Source: Acidobacteriota bacterium
Lineage (GTDB): Bacteria; Acidobacteriota; Vicinamibacteria; Vicinamibacterales; UBA2999
Length of the DNA stretch: 64,000 nucleotides
Direction of reading: 5' to 3'
Assembly: GCA_947482665.1 (NCBI GenBank)
Contig: CANKJK010000010.1
Span: 1-64,000 of the forward strand
This document shows positions 27,194-36,253 of this stretch, piece after piece (within the stretch, counting starts at the first letter, position 1; each line of letters starts with the position of its first letter). The position numbers and the translations under genes are program-made. The notes beneath the pieces were generated by a model that was given only the letters and a program-made list of their open reading frames with translations, did no database searches and was not told the DNA's origin.

Positions 27194-28272
27194 GGGGACA
27201 GGCGCGCTCGGTGTCGTCACCACTGCGTGTGTGCCTGACTGTTGATCCGATGTTCCCGGTACCGCCCAGGTTGTACGGCGGCATCGAGCGGGCGGTGGAC
27301 CTGCTGGTCCGTGGGCTCGTCCGCCGCGGGCATCACGTGCAGCTCTTCGCGCATCCGGACAGTCGAACGGATGGTGTGCTGCACGGGTACGGCGCACCGC
27401 CGCATCGTTCGTGGGCGCAGCGAGTCCGTGAACTCGCCCAGGTTGGGTGGGGTGTCTCGGCGCTGGCGAATGATGTTGACCTGGTCCACAGCTTCGGCCG
27501 GCTTGCCGCGCTGGCGCCCGTGCTGCCGCGTCGACTTCCCAAGATACAGAGTTATCAGCGAGCGATTCCGTGGGTGGGCGTACGGCGCGCGGTGCGGTTC
27601 GCTCGTGGGACGCTGACACTGACGGGCTGCTCGGAGAGTCTGTACCTGCCGGGGCTGCGGGCCGGCACAGGGGCGGGGCGGTGGCGCACGATCTTCAATC
27701 CCGTGGATCCTGACCTCTACGACCCGGTGCTGGCGGTGGCGGATGATGCCCCGCTCGTATTCCTCGGGCGTGTGGAGCAGATCAAGGGCCCTCACGACGC
27801 GATCGAGATCGCGCGCCGCGCCGGACGGCGCCTGATGATCGCCGGCCCCGCGGCCTCGTCTGGCCCGGACGCCGAGTTCTTTGAACGGTTCGTGGCGCCC
27901 CACGTGGATGGCGACCGCGTCGTGTTCATGGGTCCTGTCGATGACGCACAGAAGAATCGCCTCCTCGGCGGTGCCGCGGCGCTGTTGATGCCCATCCACT
28001 GGGAAGAGCCCTTTGGCATTGTGATGGCCGAGGCGCTGGCGTGCGGTACTCCGGTGATCGCCTACCGGCGAGGCAGTGTGCCTGAGGTCGTGCGAGATGG
28101 CGTCAACGGCTTCATTTGTCGTGATGCGGCAGAGGCGGCCGCTGCCGTTGGGCGCACTGGAGAGCTGGACCGAGCGGCGGTCCGAGCCGATTGCGAGGCT
28201 CGCTTCGGCGTGGACGTGATCGTTGACCAGTACGTCACGCTCTATCGGGCAGTCGTCTCTGGTGCGGCGTGA
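27190..28272 (+). CDS. Glycosyltransferase family 4
   Basis: About 360 residues. N-terminal domain: LRVCLTVDPMFPVPPRLYGGIERAVDLLVRGL, a GT4 start with the PPRLYGG loop. C-terminal domain: PLVFLGRVEQIKGPHDAIEIARRAGRRLMIAG, then HWEEPFGIVMAEALACGTPVIAYRRGSVPEVV with the EX7E pair (E of EEPFG and E of MAEAL). The GTG at 27190 overlaps the deacetylase stop as GTGA and is preferred; an in-frame GTG at 27169 would overlap by 25 nt. Donor sugar unknown. Confidence 0.88.
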   Translation: MRGQARSVSSPLRVCLTVDPMFPVPPRLYGGIERAVDLLVRGLVRRGHHVQLFAHPDSRTDGVLHGYGAPPHRSWAQRVRELAQVGWGVSALANDVDLVHSFGRLAALAPVLPRRLPKIQSYQRAIPWVGVRRAVRFARGTLTLTGCSESLYLPGLRAGTGAGRWRTIFNPVDPDLYDPVLAVADDAPLVFLGRVEQIKGPHDAIEIARRAGRRLMIAGPAASSGPDAEFFERFVAPHVDGDRVVFMGPVDDAQKNRLLGGAAALLMPIHWEEPFGIVMAEALACGTPVIAYRRGSVPEVVRDGVNGFICRDAAEAAAAVGRTGELDRAAVRADCEARFGVDVIVDQYVTLYRAVVSGAA

Positions 28273-29600
28273 TGCGTCGGGTCCTGCTGATCTCGCCGCA
28301 CTTCCCACCGGATTCGAGCGCCGCCTCCCATCGCGTTCGATTGTTGGCGCCGCATCTGCCTGAGTGGGGCTGGGCGCCGACCGTCCTGACCGTGGTGCCG
28401 GAGGCCTACGAGGGTGAACTGGACCCCGACCTGCTGGCCCTGGTCCCACCGGATCTCCTGGTGCTGCGGACAGGGGCATGGCCCGCGTCGACCACGCGAC
28501 GGTTCGGCATTGGTGACCTGGGTCTGCGAGCCATGACGGCACTGAGCCGCGAGGCGCATCGCCAGCTGTCGACCGGCCGCTTCGACCTGGTGTTTGTGAC
28601 GACCTACCCGGTGTATCCGGCGCTCCTGGGTCCGGGTCTTCGGCGCCGGTACCGTGTGCCCTTTGTTCTCGATCTTCAGGACCCGTGGGTCGGCGCGTGG
28701 GGACGCGATGTGGGCGGAGGCCCCGGTGGGCGGCCAGACTGGCGAAGCCGGGTCTCGCGGCTCGCCGCCCGATGGATGGAGCGGCGCGTGGTGCGCGCCG
28801 CCGATGGGCTGACGGCGGTCTCCGAGCGCACGTATGTCGACGTCCTGACGCGCGTGCCTGATGCGGCCCCAGTGGTGTGCGCCGAGTTGCCTCTCGGTTT
28901 CGAGGTGGCGGACCTCGACTTCCTCATCCGACACCCGCGCGCGGTTCGGTTGTTCGACCCGTCGGATGGGAATACCCATCTGGTCTGCGTTGGAACCGTG
29001 TTGCCGACTGGATTGGACGTGGTGCGCGCACTGCTTGCAGGTGTGGCGCGTTTACGCAGCGGCCGACCAGAGGTGGCGAACCGTCTCAGATTGCACTTCG
29101 TGGGATCCAGTAATCAGCGCCTGCCGGGGCAGCGTCCTCGCGTCACGCCGCTCGCCGAGCAGTTCGGGGTTGGTGACCTTGTTCACGAGGTGCCAGAACG
29201 GGTGGACTATCTGGAGGCGTTGAACCTGCAGTTGCAGGCCGGAGGCCTCCTGCTGCTCGGTAGCAGGGAGCCGCACTACACGCCGAGCAAGGCGTACCCG
29301 GCCTATCTCTCGGGTCGGCCGATTCTGGGCCTCTATCATCGCGAGAGTTCCGTCGTGTCTTTTCTGCGCAACTGTCCAAGCGCAGACCTCATCACGTTCC
29401 CGGACCAGGTGGATCCCGACGCTCTGGCCGCGCCTGTTGCCGCCGCACTGGAGACATTGGCCCGGAGAGCGGTGTCCCCGGGTCCAGGGCTACGCATGGT
29501 GGATGCCGGAGCGGAGTGGTCGTCGAGGGCGATCGCGCGCCGTCTGGCGCAGGTGTTCACCACTGTAAGTGGGGCCTTTGGGTCAGGAGGCCGCGAATGA
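28272..29600 (+). CDS. Glycosyltransferase, GT4-like
   Basis: About 442 residues. It begins MRRVLLISPHFPPDSSAASHRVRLLAPHLPEWG, the N-terminal pattern of GT4-like enzymes, and has FVLDLQDPWVGAWG, a short motif in this subgroup. The C-terminal half is divergent: TPSKAYPAYLSGRPILGLYH takes the place of the EX7E donor-site motif. This resembles WbnK/SoxA-unrelated GT4 members seen in exopolysaccharide loci whose donors are unknown. The ATG at 28272 shares its first base with the TGA of the previous gene; an overlapping GTG at 28269 is the alternative. Confidence 0.75.
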   Translation: MRRVLLISPHFPPDSSAASHRVRLLAPHLPEWGWAPTVLTVVPEAYEGELDPDLLALVPPDLLVLRTGAWPASTTRRFGIGDLGLRAMTALSREAHRQLSTGRFDLVFVTTYPVYPALLGPGLRRRYRVPFVLDLQDPWVGAWGRDVGGGPGGRPDWRSRVSRLAARWMERRVVRAADGLTAVSERTYVDVLTRVPDAAPVVCAELPLGFEVADLDFLIRHPRAVRLFDPSDGNTHLVCVGTVLPTGLDVVRALLAGVARLRSGRPEVANRLRLHFVGSSNQRLPGQRPRVTPLAEQFGVGDLVHEVPERVDYLEALNLQLQAGGLLLLGSREPHYTPSKAYPAYLSGRPILGLYHRESSVVSFLRNCPSADLITFPDQVDPDALAAPVAAALETLARRAVSPGPGLRMVDAGAEWSSRAIARRLAQVFTTVSGAFGSGGRE

Positions 29601-30829
29601 CGGATCTCACCTCAACTCGTCCCCTGCGAGTCACGGTCGTGATGACGCACCCCATTCAGTATTTCTCGCCATGGTTCCGCTGGATAACGGAGTGCGCACC
29701 AGAACTGGCCTTGACGGTGTTGTACGCCGCTGTGCCGAACGCCGAGCAACAGGGGCGTGGGTACGGTACGGCCTTCCAGTGGGACGTGCCTGTGCTGGAT
29801 GGGTATCGCTATGAAGTCTGCGAGAGACCGGAAGGGAAGGCCTTTACCGACGACGCATTCTGGGGCGTTGACGTGCCTGGCGTGGGAGAGATGATTGCGC
29901 GGACCAGGCCCGACGTCGCGCTGGTGGCCGGTTGGCATTCAGCGTTCCAGGTCCGCGCGCTCCTGGCGTGTCGCCGGCGCCGGATCCCCACCATCTATCG
30001 CGGTGACTCGACTCTGGCCATGGCGCCGCGCGGTTGGAGACGCGGTGTGTGGTCGGTCCGGACCTGGTTGCTCCTCCGTTTGTTCAGGGGCTGGTTGTCG
30101 GTTGGCACCCAAGCCCACGAGTACCTTCGGCACTTCGGCATACCTGAGGAGAAGATGGCCTCGTCGCCGCACTCGGTGGACCACGCCTGGTTTGCGGAGC
30201 GGGCCGCGGTGGGCAGGAAGGCGGGGGCCGGGCTCGCCTGGCGGCATGCCCATGGGATCCCTGTGGATGACTTCGTGGTGCTGTTTGTGGGGCGGTTGCT
30301 CGAGAAGAAGCGGCCGCTTGATGCCGTGCGTGCCGTAGCCCGCCTCAGCGTGCCGGCGACGCTGGTGCTCGCCGGCGCCGGACCCGCACGTGACGAGGCG
30401 GTGCAGGAAGGCAAGACCCTCGGCGTGCGCATCGTGGCGCCAGGATTCGTGAACCAACAGGAGCTCGCCGTCCTCTATGGCGGAGCCGATGTCCTCCTCT
30501 TACCGAGCATGCGGGAGACGTGGGGCCTGGTGGTGAATGAGGCGCTGGCGTCAGGCCTCCCGTGTGTCGTCTCCGAGTCCGTGGCGGCGGGAATCGATCT
30601 TATTCAGGATGGCGTGAACGGATGGCGTGTGCCGGTCGGTGACGTTGGCGCCATCGCCCGCGCGCTCTCGAGTATTCAAGTCGGACGTGCCGGCGGGCGG
30701 TTCGGCGTGGCGGATTGCGAGGCCACCGTGCTGCATCGTGGATTCGGCGAGGCGACGGCCGGTCTCGTGTCGATGTGCCGGATGCTCTCGAAGGCAGAAA
30801 CCCGGAGCATGCAATCCGTTGTATCGTGA
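29597..30829 (+). CDS. Glycosyltransferase family 4
   Basis: A 410-residue GT-B enzyme. The start MTDLTSTRPLRVTVVMTHPIQYFSPWFRW shows the 'HPIQYFSPWFR' motif of a recurrent exopolysaccharide GT4 subgroup. The donor half has VVLFVGRLLEKKRPLDAVRAVARL and LPSMRETWGLVVNEALASGLPCVVSESVAAGIDLI with the EX7E pair. ATG 29597 overlaps the previous stop by 4 nt (ATGA). It is followed after 18 nt, the widest gap in the operon, by the Wzy-like membrane protein. Confidence 0.88.
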   Translation: MTDLTSTRPLRVTVVMTHPIQYFSPWFRWITECAPELALTVLYAAVPNAEQQGRGYGTAFQWDVPVLDGYRYEVCERPEGKAFTDDAFWGVDVPGVGEMIARTRPDVALVAGWHSAFQVRALLACRRRRIPTIYRGDSTLAMAPRGWRRGVWSVRTWLLLRLFRGWLSVGTQAHEYLRHFGIPEEKMASSPHSVDHAWFAERAAVGRKAGAGLAWRHAHGIPVDDFVVLFVGRLLEKKRPLDAVRAVARLSVPATLVLAGAGPARDEAVQEGKTLGVRIVAPGFVNQQELAVLYGGADVLLLPSMRETWGLVVNEALASGLPCVVSESVAAGIDLIQDGVNGWRVPVGDVGAIARALSSIQVGRAGGRFGVADCEATVLHRGFGEATAGLVSMCRMLSKAETRSMQSVVS

Positions 30830-30847
30830 AAGAAGGGCACGTCCCCC

Positions 30848-32251
30848 ATGCTTGCCAAGCTGATCATCGTCATCGCGACTGGATTCTTTCTCGGCGGTGT
30901 GCTGCACGCAGCCGCGCTTGTCGTCCTTCTGTTGATCTGGACGCAGGTGCCCGCGCACGACGGCCCGCCTGTGCTGAAGCTCGCGTTGACCGCCCAGTGG
31001 GCACAGGCGACTATCGGGCTCTTCTACAGCCGTGTGACCGGTGAGCGGTTTCCAGTGATGGATGCCCGCGCCTACGAATTCACAGTGCTGATCAGCCTTG
31101 GGTGCGTGCTCGCGCTGGCTCTCGGGCTCACCATGGGCATCCGGTGGGCGATGACCAAGGTGCCGGAAGTGGAGGACCGTCCCGAGGAGCTGGTGACGTT
31201 CAATACGGTGCTCGTCGTGTACGTTGCGAGCATCTTCATCACCTCGGTGCTCACCGAGCTGTCGTTTGTCATGCCGGCTATCCGGCAGGTCCTGGCCGTG
31301 CTGGTGATGGGGCGCCTGGCAGTGGTGGCCCTGGTGATGCGCCGGCTGATGACGCCACGGCCCCAGTGGGTCCGGGTGGCGGGACTGATAGCCGTTGAGG
31401 TGCTGCTCGGCTTCACCGGCTACTTCTCCGGATTCAAGGAGCCATTGTTCCTATTCGCGTTGTTCCTTCTGGAGACGTTTGACACCCGGGAGGTGAAGCA
31501 TTGGATCGCCATCGTGTTGGCTGCCGTGTTGTTGGGCGGTACCCTGGTGATGTGGATGGGTGTGCGCACGGAATATCGGCGTGATTTTGATGACCAGCTC
31601 TACGCCGAGTCTCGAGTAGCGCGTCTCCAGCGCATGAACGCGCTGTTTACCGACTGGACCGATTCGCGAAATACGGCGGGAGGCACCGGCGGCTATGACC
31701 TCATTGATCGCGTATGGGCCATCTACTATCCGGCACTGGCGATTGATCGTGTCCCGCGCATTCTGCCTCATACCAACGGGGCCATTATGGGCGCGGCGTT
31801 GCTGCATTCGGTGACGCCGCGGTTCCTGTTTCCGGACAAGGCGGCACTGCTCAACGACAGTGACCTGGTGCGAAAGTACTCCGGCGTGTGGGTGGCCGGC
31901 ACCGAGGAGGGTACCTCCATCGCGTTTGGCTATGTCGCGGAGAGCTATCTGGATTTCGGTGCGCCCCTGCTCTTCCTGCCCGTGCTTGTGTTTGGCGCTG
32001 TGCTGGGAGTGGTGTTTGTCTACCTGCTGCGCGGTATCCGGCATCGAGAACTCGCGATCGCGCTGGTGGTCTGCGTCTACTGGTACAACCTGTATCTTTT
32101 CGAGAAGGCCTGGGCGAAGTTGATCGGAACGGGCGTGGCCATGTTGATCTACCTCGGGGGCATCGCGTTTCTGGTTGATCGCTATGTGCTGACGGAAAAG
32201 GGCAGACGGGCAGCCAGTCTGCCAGGTCTCCCGGCTTACCCGGACCGTTGA
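30848..32251 (+). CDS. Polytopic membrane protein, candidate polysaccharide polymerase (Wzy-like)
   Basis: A 467-residue protein with about ten to twelve hydrophobic segments (LIIVIATGFFLGGVLHAAALVVLLLI, FTVLISLGCVLALALGLTMGI, LFLPVLVFGAVLGVVFVYLL). A large non-membrane loop around residues 230-360 includes TPRFLFPDKAALLNDSDLVRKYSGVW and GTSIAFGYVAESYLDFGAPLLF; a 'PR..FP.K...DS......G' pattern followed by 'GTSI..G..AE.Y.DFG' is common in O-antigen-polymerase-like proteins of exopolysaccharide clusters. Function as a polymerase is therefore likely but unproven; no glycosyltransferase motif is present. ATG 30848 is preceded by a GAAAGAAGG Shine-Dalgarno region. Confidence 0.7.
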   Translation: MLAKLIIVIATGFFLGGVLHAAALVVLLLIWTQVPAHDGPPVLKLALTAQWAQATIGLFYSRVTGERFPVMDARAYEFTVLISLGCVLALALGLTMGIRWAMTKVPEVEDRPEELVTFNTVLVVYVASIFITSVLTELSFVMPAIRQVLAVLVMGRLAVVALVMRRLMTPRPQWVRVAGLIAVEVLLGFTGYFSGFKEPLFLFALFLLETFDTREVKHWIAIVLAAVLLGGTLVMWMGVRTEYRRDFDDQLYAESRVARLQRMNALFTDWTDSRNTAGGTGGYDLIDRVWAIYYPALAIDRVPRILPHTNGAIMGAALLHSVTPRFLFPDKAALLNDSDLVRKYSGVWVAGTEEGTSIAFGYVAESYLDFGAPLLFLPVLVFGAVLGVVFVYLLRGIRHRELAIALVVCVYWYNLYLFEKAWAKLIGTGVAMLIYLGGIAFLVDRYVLTEKGRRAASLPGLPAYPDR

Positions 32252-33417
32252 CGGTGCGGGTCGTTCATGTCAGCGCCTACTATGCCCCGGCGTTTGCGTT
32301 CGGTGGCCCGCCGCGGAGCATCCACGGCCTGTGCAAGGCGCTCCAGAACGCCGGCATCGACATTGACGTGCTCACCACGGATGCCGATGGTGCAGGGCGG
32401 CTCTCGCCTGCCGATGCAGCGTGCCGTGTCTACGAGGGTGTGCCGGTCCGCTACTACCAACGGTCCTGGCCGACACGCATTATCGGGTCACGGGCACTGA
32501 CGGCCGAGGCTCTTTCGGTATTTCGGCATGCCGATGTTGTGCATATTCATGGGCTCTGGAACCGGGTCGTGTGGGCGGCGGCCACGCGCGCGCGCCGAGC
32601 GGGTGTGCCGTATGTCCTGTCTCCCAGGGGGATGCTCGACGCCGGGTCCCTCCGCCACCATCTCTGGCGGAAGCGGGTGGCCTATCCGCTCGCTGACCGC
32701 GGCGTTGTCCAGCATGCGGCGGTGATTCATGCGACGTCCGCTGCGGAGGCGAGTGGCATTCGAGCGTGGAGACCATCGGCCAGGATCGAGGTGATTCCCA
32801 ACGGCATCGACCCGGAGGTGGGCGGTGCCACGGTGAGCCGGTCGGACCTCGGAGTGCAGCAGGACGGCCCGCTTGTCGTGAGTGTGGGCCGCATTCATCC
32901 CGTGAAGCGTCTCGATCTGCTCATCGACGCGTTTCAGCGCGTTGTGGAGATGCACCCCAGGGCGCACCTGGTGATTGCCGGTCCAGATGAGCATGGGCTC
33001 CGGAGCACCCTTGAATCGCGGGCCGGGCAGGTGGCCTCCGCCATCACCTGGCTCGGAGCTGTGGACGCGGTCAGGCGCGATGGGCTCTTGCGGCACGCAT
33101 CGGCGTTTGTCATGTGTTCGGATTCGGAGAGCTTCGGCCTTGCTGCACTGGAAGCCCTGCGGGCGGAGGTGCCCGTCGTCGTGACCGACACCTGTGGATG
33201 GGACGCCATCGCCCTCGAGGGTGCCGGATATGTTGTCGCACAGACTGCGGCAGCCATCAGTGACGGTCTGGTCGAGGTGCTGCGCGACCCGGTGCAGGCC
33301 CGCCAGATGGGTGCCAGGGGGCGGGCGTATGCGCTGCGGGCATTCGCGTGGCCGTCGGTGGCCGGCCGCTTCGACGCCCTGTATCGATCGCTGCTGACTG
33401 CCGTGGACGTCCGGTGA
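32248..33417 (+). CDS. Glycosyltransferase family 4
   Basis: A 389-residue GT4 enzyme. N-terminus TVRVVHVSAYYAPAFAFGGPPRSIHGLCKAL with the 'FGGPPRS' loop; middle VLSPRGMLDAGSLRHHLWRKRVAYPL; donor domain VVSVGRIHPVKRLDLLIDAF and MCSDSESFGLAALEALRAEVPVVVTDTCGWD containing the EX7E pair. The start is either TTG 32248, overlapping the previous stop as TTGA, or GTG 32254. Likely adds one hexose; the 'SPRGML..G' segment is typical of the WbpX/ExpE group but does not fix the donor. Confidence 0.88.
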   Translation: MTVRVVHVSAYYAPAFAFGGPPRSIHGLCKALQNAGIDIDVLTTDADGAGRLSPADAACRVYEGVPVRYYQRSWPTRIIGSRALTAEALSVFRHADVVHIHGLWNRVVWAAATRARRAGVPYVLSPRGMLDAGSLRHHLWRKRVAYPLADRGVVQHAAVIHATSAAEASGIRAWRPSARIEVIPNGIDPEVGGATVSRSDLGVQQDGPLVVSVGRIHPVKRLDLLIDAFQRVVEMHPRAHLVIAGPDEHGLRSTLESRAGQVASAITWLGAVDAVRRDGLLRHASAFVMCSDSESFGLAALEALRAEVPVVVTDTCGWDAIALEGAGYVVAQTAAAISDGLVEVLRDPVQARQMGARGRAYALRAFAWPSVAGRFDALYRSLLTAVDVR

Positions 33418-34502
33418 TGGCGGAGGCGGCCGACAGGTTCATTCTCCTGACAACGGGAATCCGAGGCGCGGACGGCCTCTCCACGCTGTCCCGTCAGTAT
33501 CTCCACGCGTTGGCAGCGCTGGCTCGCCAGCGGGGTGCCGCGCTGGAGGTCTGGTCGTTGGGTGATGCAGGTTCGGACGCGGAGATGCCCAGTGATGTGC
33601 GAGTGCGGGCAGCGTCCGGTAGTCACTGGAGGTTCGTGTGGTTGGCCCTGCGGGCAGGGCGCGTGTCGCGTGGGAGCCTCGTCGTGGTCCTGCACGCGCA
33701 TCTGCTCCCCGTGGCGTTGCCGCTGATGGCGCGAGGGGTTCGTGTCGTCGCAGTGCTGATCGGTGTCGAGGTGTGGGGCACCCTCCGGCCCCTGGTGCGA
33801 CTGGGGTTGCGCGGGGCCTGGCGCGTGCTGTCGATATCAGGGGCCACCAGAGACCGGTTCAAGTCCGCACATCCGGAGTTCGGCAATCTGCCGGTCACGG
33901 TGTGTGAACCTTCCGTTCCGCCGGAGAGTCCCGCCGGCGCAGAGGGCAGCGGACTGGTCGTGGCGGGCGGCTACGCCCTCATCGTTGGGCGGATGTCTGC
34001 GGGAGAGCGGTACAAGGGCCATGACGTCCTGCTTGACGTCTGGCCGCGTGTTCGCGCGGCCGTGCCGACAGCCGAGCTCCTGGTGGTGGGCACGGGTGAT
34101 GATGCGGAGCGCCTTCGTGGCAAGGCTGGTGACGGGGTTCGCTTTGCCGGTGGGCTGTTGGCCTCACAATTGGCGGCCGCCTATCGCGACGCGGCGTTCT
34201 TCGCCATGCCCAGCTCCGGCGAGGGATTTGGATTGGTCTACCTGGAAGCGATGCGTGCCGGCAAGGCGTGTCTGGCAGCCCCGGGTGCGGCCGAGGAGAT
34301 TCTGCGGGACGGCGTGAGCGGGGTCATCGTGGATCCGAGTGACCGGGACGGGCTGGTCGACGCGCTCGTACGGCTCTTTCGCGACCGTGCGTGGCGCGAA
34401 CGGCTCGGGGGTGCTGGACGGCGAATCGTGGAGGAACGGTTCACTGAGGCCCACATGATCAAACGTCTCCAGGTGGGGCTTGGACTGACCGCAGAAGGGT
34501 AA
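33417..34502 (+). CDS. Glycosyltransferase family 4
   Basis: A 361-residue protein. N-terminal domain: DRFILLTTGIRGADGLSTLSRQYLHALAAL ('GxGGI'-like loop replaced by RGADGLS). C-terminal: YALIVGRMSAGERYKGHDVLLDVWPRV, then AMPSSGEGFGLVYLEAMRAGKACLAAPGAAEEIL, a clear EX7E donor motif. The pattern GRM...ERYKGHD..L..WP is frequent in GT4 phosphatidyl-mannosyl-like enzymes, so mannose or a related donor is possible. The ATG shares one base with the previous TGA. Confidence 0.85.
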   Translation: MAEAADRFILLTTGIRGADGLSTLSRQYLHALAALARQRGAALEVWSLGDAGSDAEMPSDVRVRAASGSHWRFVWLALRAGRVSRGSLVVVLHAHLLPVALPLMARGVRVVAVLIGVEVWGTLRPLVRLGLRGAWRVLSISGATRDRFKSAHPEFGNLPVTVCEPSVPPESPAGAEGSGLVVAGGYALIVGRMSAGERYKGHDVLLDVWPRVRAAVPTAELLVVGTGDDAERLRGKAGDGVRFAGGLLASQLAAAYRDAAFFAMPSSGEGFGLVYLEAMRAGKACLAAPGAAEEILRDGVSGVIVDPSDRDGLVDALVRLFRDRAWRERLGGAGRRIVEERFTEAHMIKRLQVGLGLTAEG

Positions 34503-36253
34503 TGGCCATGGTGGTGCTGGGAATCAACGCGTTTCATGGAGACGTGGCAGCGACCGTACTGGTGGACGGTCAACTGGTCGCGGCTGTCGAGGAGGAGCGA
34601 TTCAACCGTGTGAAGCACACGGCGGGATTTCCCGATCAGGCGATCCATGCGTGTCTGACCATGGCGAGGCTGACGCCTCGCGACGTGGATGTCTTCGCGG
34701 TGTCCCGGCGGCCGAGGGCCCACCTGTGGCGCAAGGCGCTGTTCGCGCTTCGCTACCGTCCCGATGCGCGCCTGCTGACAGACCGCGCCAGGAATCTGGC
34801 GGCGGTCGATGGCCTGCACGCGCGCCTGGCGGCGGTCGTGGGCCTTCCCGCGAGTCATGTCAAGCGCCGGCTCCGGTATGTGGAGCATCATCCCTCGCAC
34901 CTGGCGAGCGCCTTCTTTGTCAGCCCGTTCGAACAGGCGGCAGTCTGCGCGATCGATGGCTTCGGAGACTTTGTCAGTACCAGTTTTGCGGAGGGACAGG
35001 GAGCTCGGTTGCGCCTGGACCGGCAGACCTACTTTCCCCATTCGCTCGGCCTGTTCTATCTGGCGGTCACGCAGTTCCTGGGCTTCCCCCACTATGGAGA
35101 TGAGTTCAAGGTGATGGGGCTGGCTCCGTACGGCGAGCGCTCGATGACCGACGCCCTGGGCGAACTCGTGCAGGTAGACCGCGACGGCGGGGTGCACCTC
35201 GACCTGCGCTACTTCCAGCACTGGAAAACCGGGGGTGAGATGACCTGGGCTGGCGGTGCCCCGCAGATCGGACAGGTCTTTCACGATCGGCTCACGGAAC
35301 TGCTCGGGCCGGCCCGGCGGCCTGATGAACCGCTGACGGCTCGGCACGAAGCCCTGGCGGCATCTCTCCAGGCGGTCTATGAGAGCAGAGCATTTGACGT
35401 GCTGCGGGCGTTGCACCGACGCATCCCCTCTGACCGGCTCTGCCTGGCCGGCGGTTGCGCCATGAACAGCGTGGCAAACGGCAAGATCCGGGAGCAGACG
35501 CCCTTCCGCGAGGTCTTCGTGCAGCCGGCGGCCGGCGACAACGGCACGGCGCTGGGTGCGGCGCTCTCCGCATGGCACGCGGGTGGAGGTGAGCGCCGGT
35601 GTGTCATGACGCACAGCTACTGGGGTCCGGCGTTTGAGGACGCGGCCATCGAGGCTGCGCTCTCCGCGCGGCGTGACGAACTGGCACGCAGGGCGACGTG
35701 CGACCGGTTGGACGATGAAGAGGCGCTCTGCCGGTGGGGAGCGACGGCCATCGTGGATGGCCTGGTGCTGGGCTGGTTCCAGGGGCGGATGGAATGGGGG
35801 TCGAGGGCCCTCGGCAATCGCAGCATCCTGGCCGACCCGCGCCGCGCGGATATGCGGGACATCATCAACAGCCGGATCAAGTTCCGCGAGAAGTTCCGGC
35901 CGTTTGCGCCATCCATTGTCGAAGAGGCGCTGGATGAGTATTTCGTCGGCGCCGTGGCCGATCCGTTCATGGTGCAGGTGTACCCGGTCCGGCCGGAGAA
36001 GCGGGCCATCATCCCGGCCGTGACGCACGTCGACGGGTCGGGCCGACTGCAGACGGTCTCACGCCACTCCAATCCGAGGTACTGGCGGCTCATTTCAACA
36101 GTGGGTCAGATGACGGGTGTGCCGATTGTGCTCAACACGTCTTTTAATGAGAACGAGCCGATCGTGCATAGGCCCGAGGAGGCGCTGGACTGCTTCCTGC
36201 GCACAGACATGGATGCCCTGGCCATGGGGCCGTTCGTGCTCAGGAAGCGATGA
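34502..36253 (+). CDS. Carbamoyltransferase, NodU/CmcH family
   Basis: A 583-residue O-carbamoyltransferase. The N-terminal Kae1-like domain begins VVLGINAFHGDVAATVLVDGQLVAAVEEERFNRVKHT, the family hallmark with ATP-site and metal-binding histidines (VEHHPSHLASAFF near residue 125). The C-terminal domain has QGRMEWGSRALGNRSILADPR and KFREKFRPFAPSIVEE. These enzymes transfer a carbamoyl group from carbamoyl phosphate, through carbamoyl adenylate, to a sugar hydroxyl. In this operon it likely decorates the glycan and may create the mark read by the Wzt-like carbohydrate domain. ATG 34502 shares one base with the previous stop. Confidence 0.93.
   Translation: MAMVVLGINAFHGDVAATVLVDGQLVAAVEEERFNRVKHTAGFPDQAIHACLTMARLTPRDVDVFAVSRRPRAHLWRKALFALRYRPDARLLTDRARNLAAVDGLHARLAAVVGLPASHVKRRLRYVEHHPSHLASAFFVSPFEQAAVCAIDGFGDFVSTSFAEGQGARLRLDRQTYFPHSLGLFYLAVTQFLGFPHYGDEFKVMGLAPYGERSMTDALGELVQVDRDGGVHLDLRYFQHWKTGGEMTWAGGAPQIGQVFHDRLTELLGPARRPDEPLTARHEALAASLQAVYESRAFDVLRALHRRIPSDRLCLAGGCAMNSVANGKIREQTPFREVFVQPAAGDNGTALGAALSAWHAGGGERRCVMTHSYWGPAFEDAAIEAALSARRDELARRATCDRLDDEEALCRWGATAIVDGLVLGWFQGRMEWGSRALGNRSILADPRRADMRDIINSRIKFREKFRPFAPSIVEEALDEYFVGAVADPFMVQVYPVRPEKRAIIPAVTHVDGSGRLQTVSRHSNPRYWRLISTVGQMTGVPIVLNTSFNENEPIVHRPEEALDCFLRTDMDALAMGPFVLRKR

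Noticed and set aside
34238-36028. 596-codon open frame antisense to the carbamoyltransferase
   Set aside because: The sense strand encodes an intact NodU-family protein; the antisense product shows no recognisable motif.
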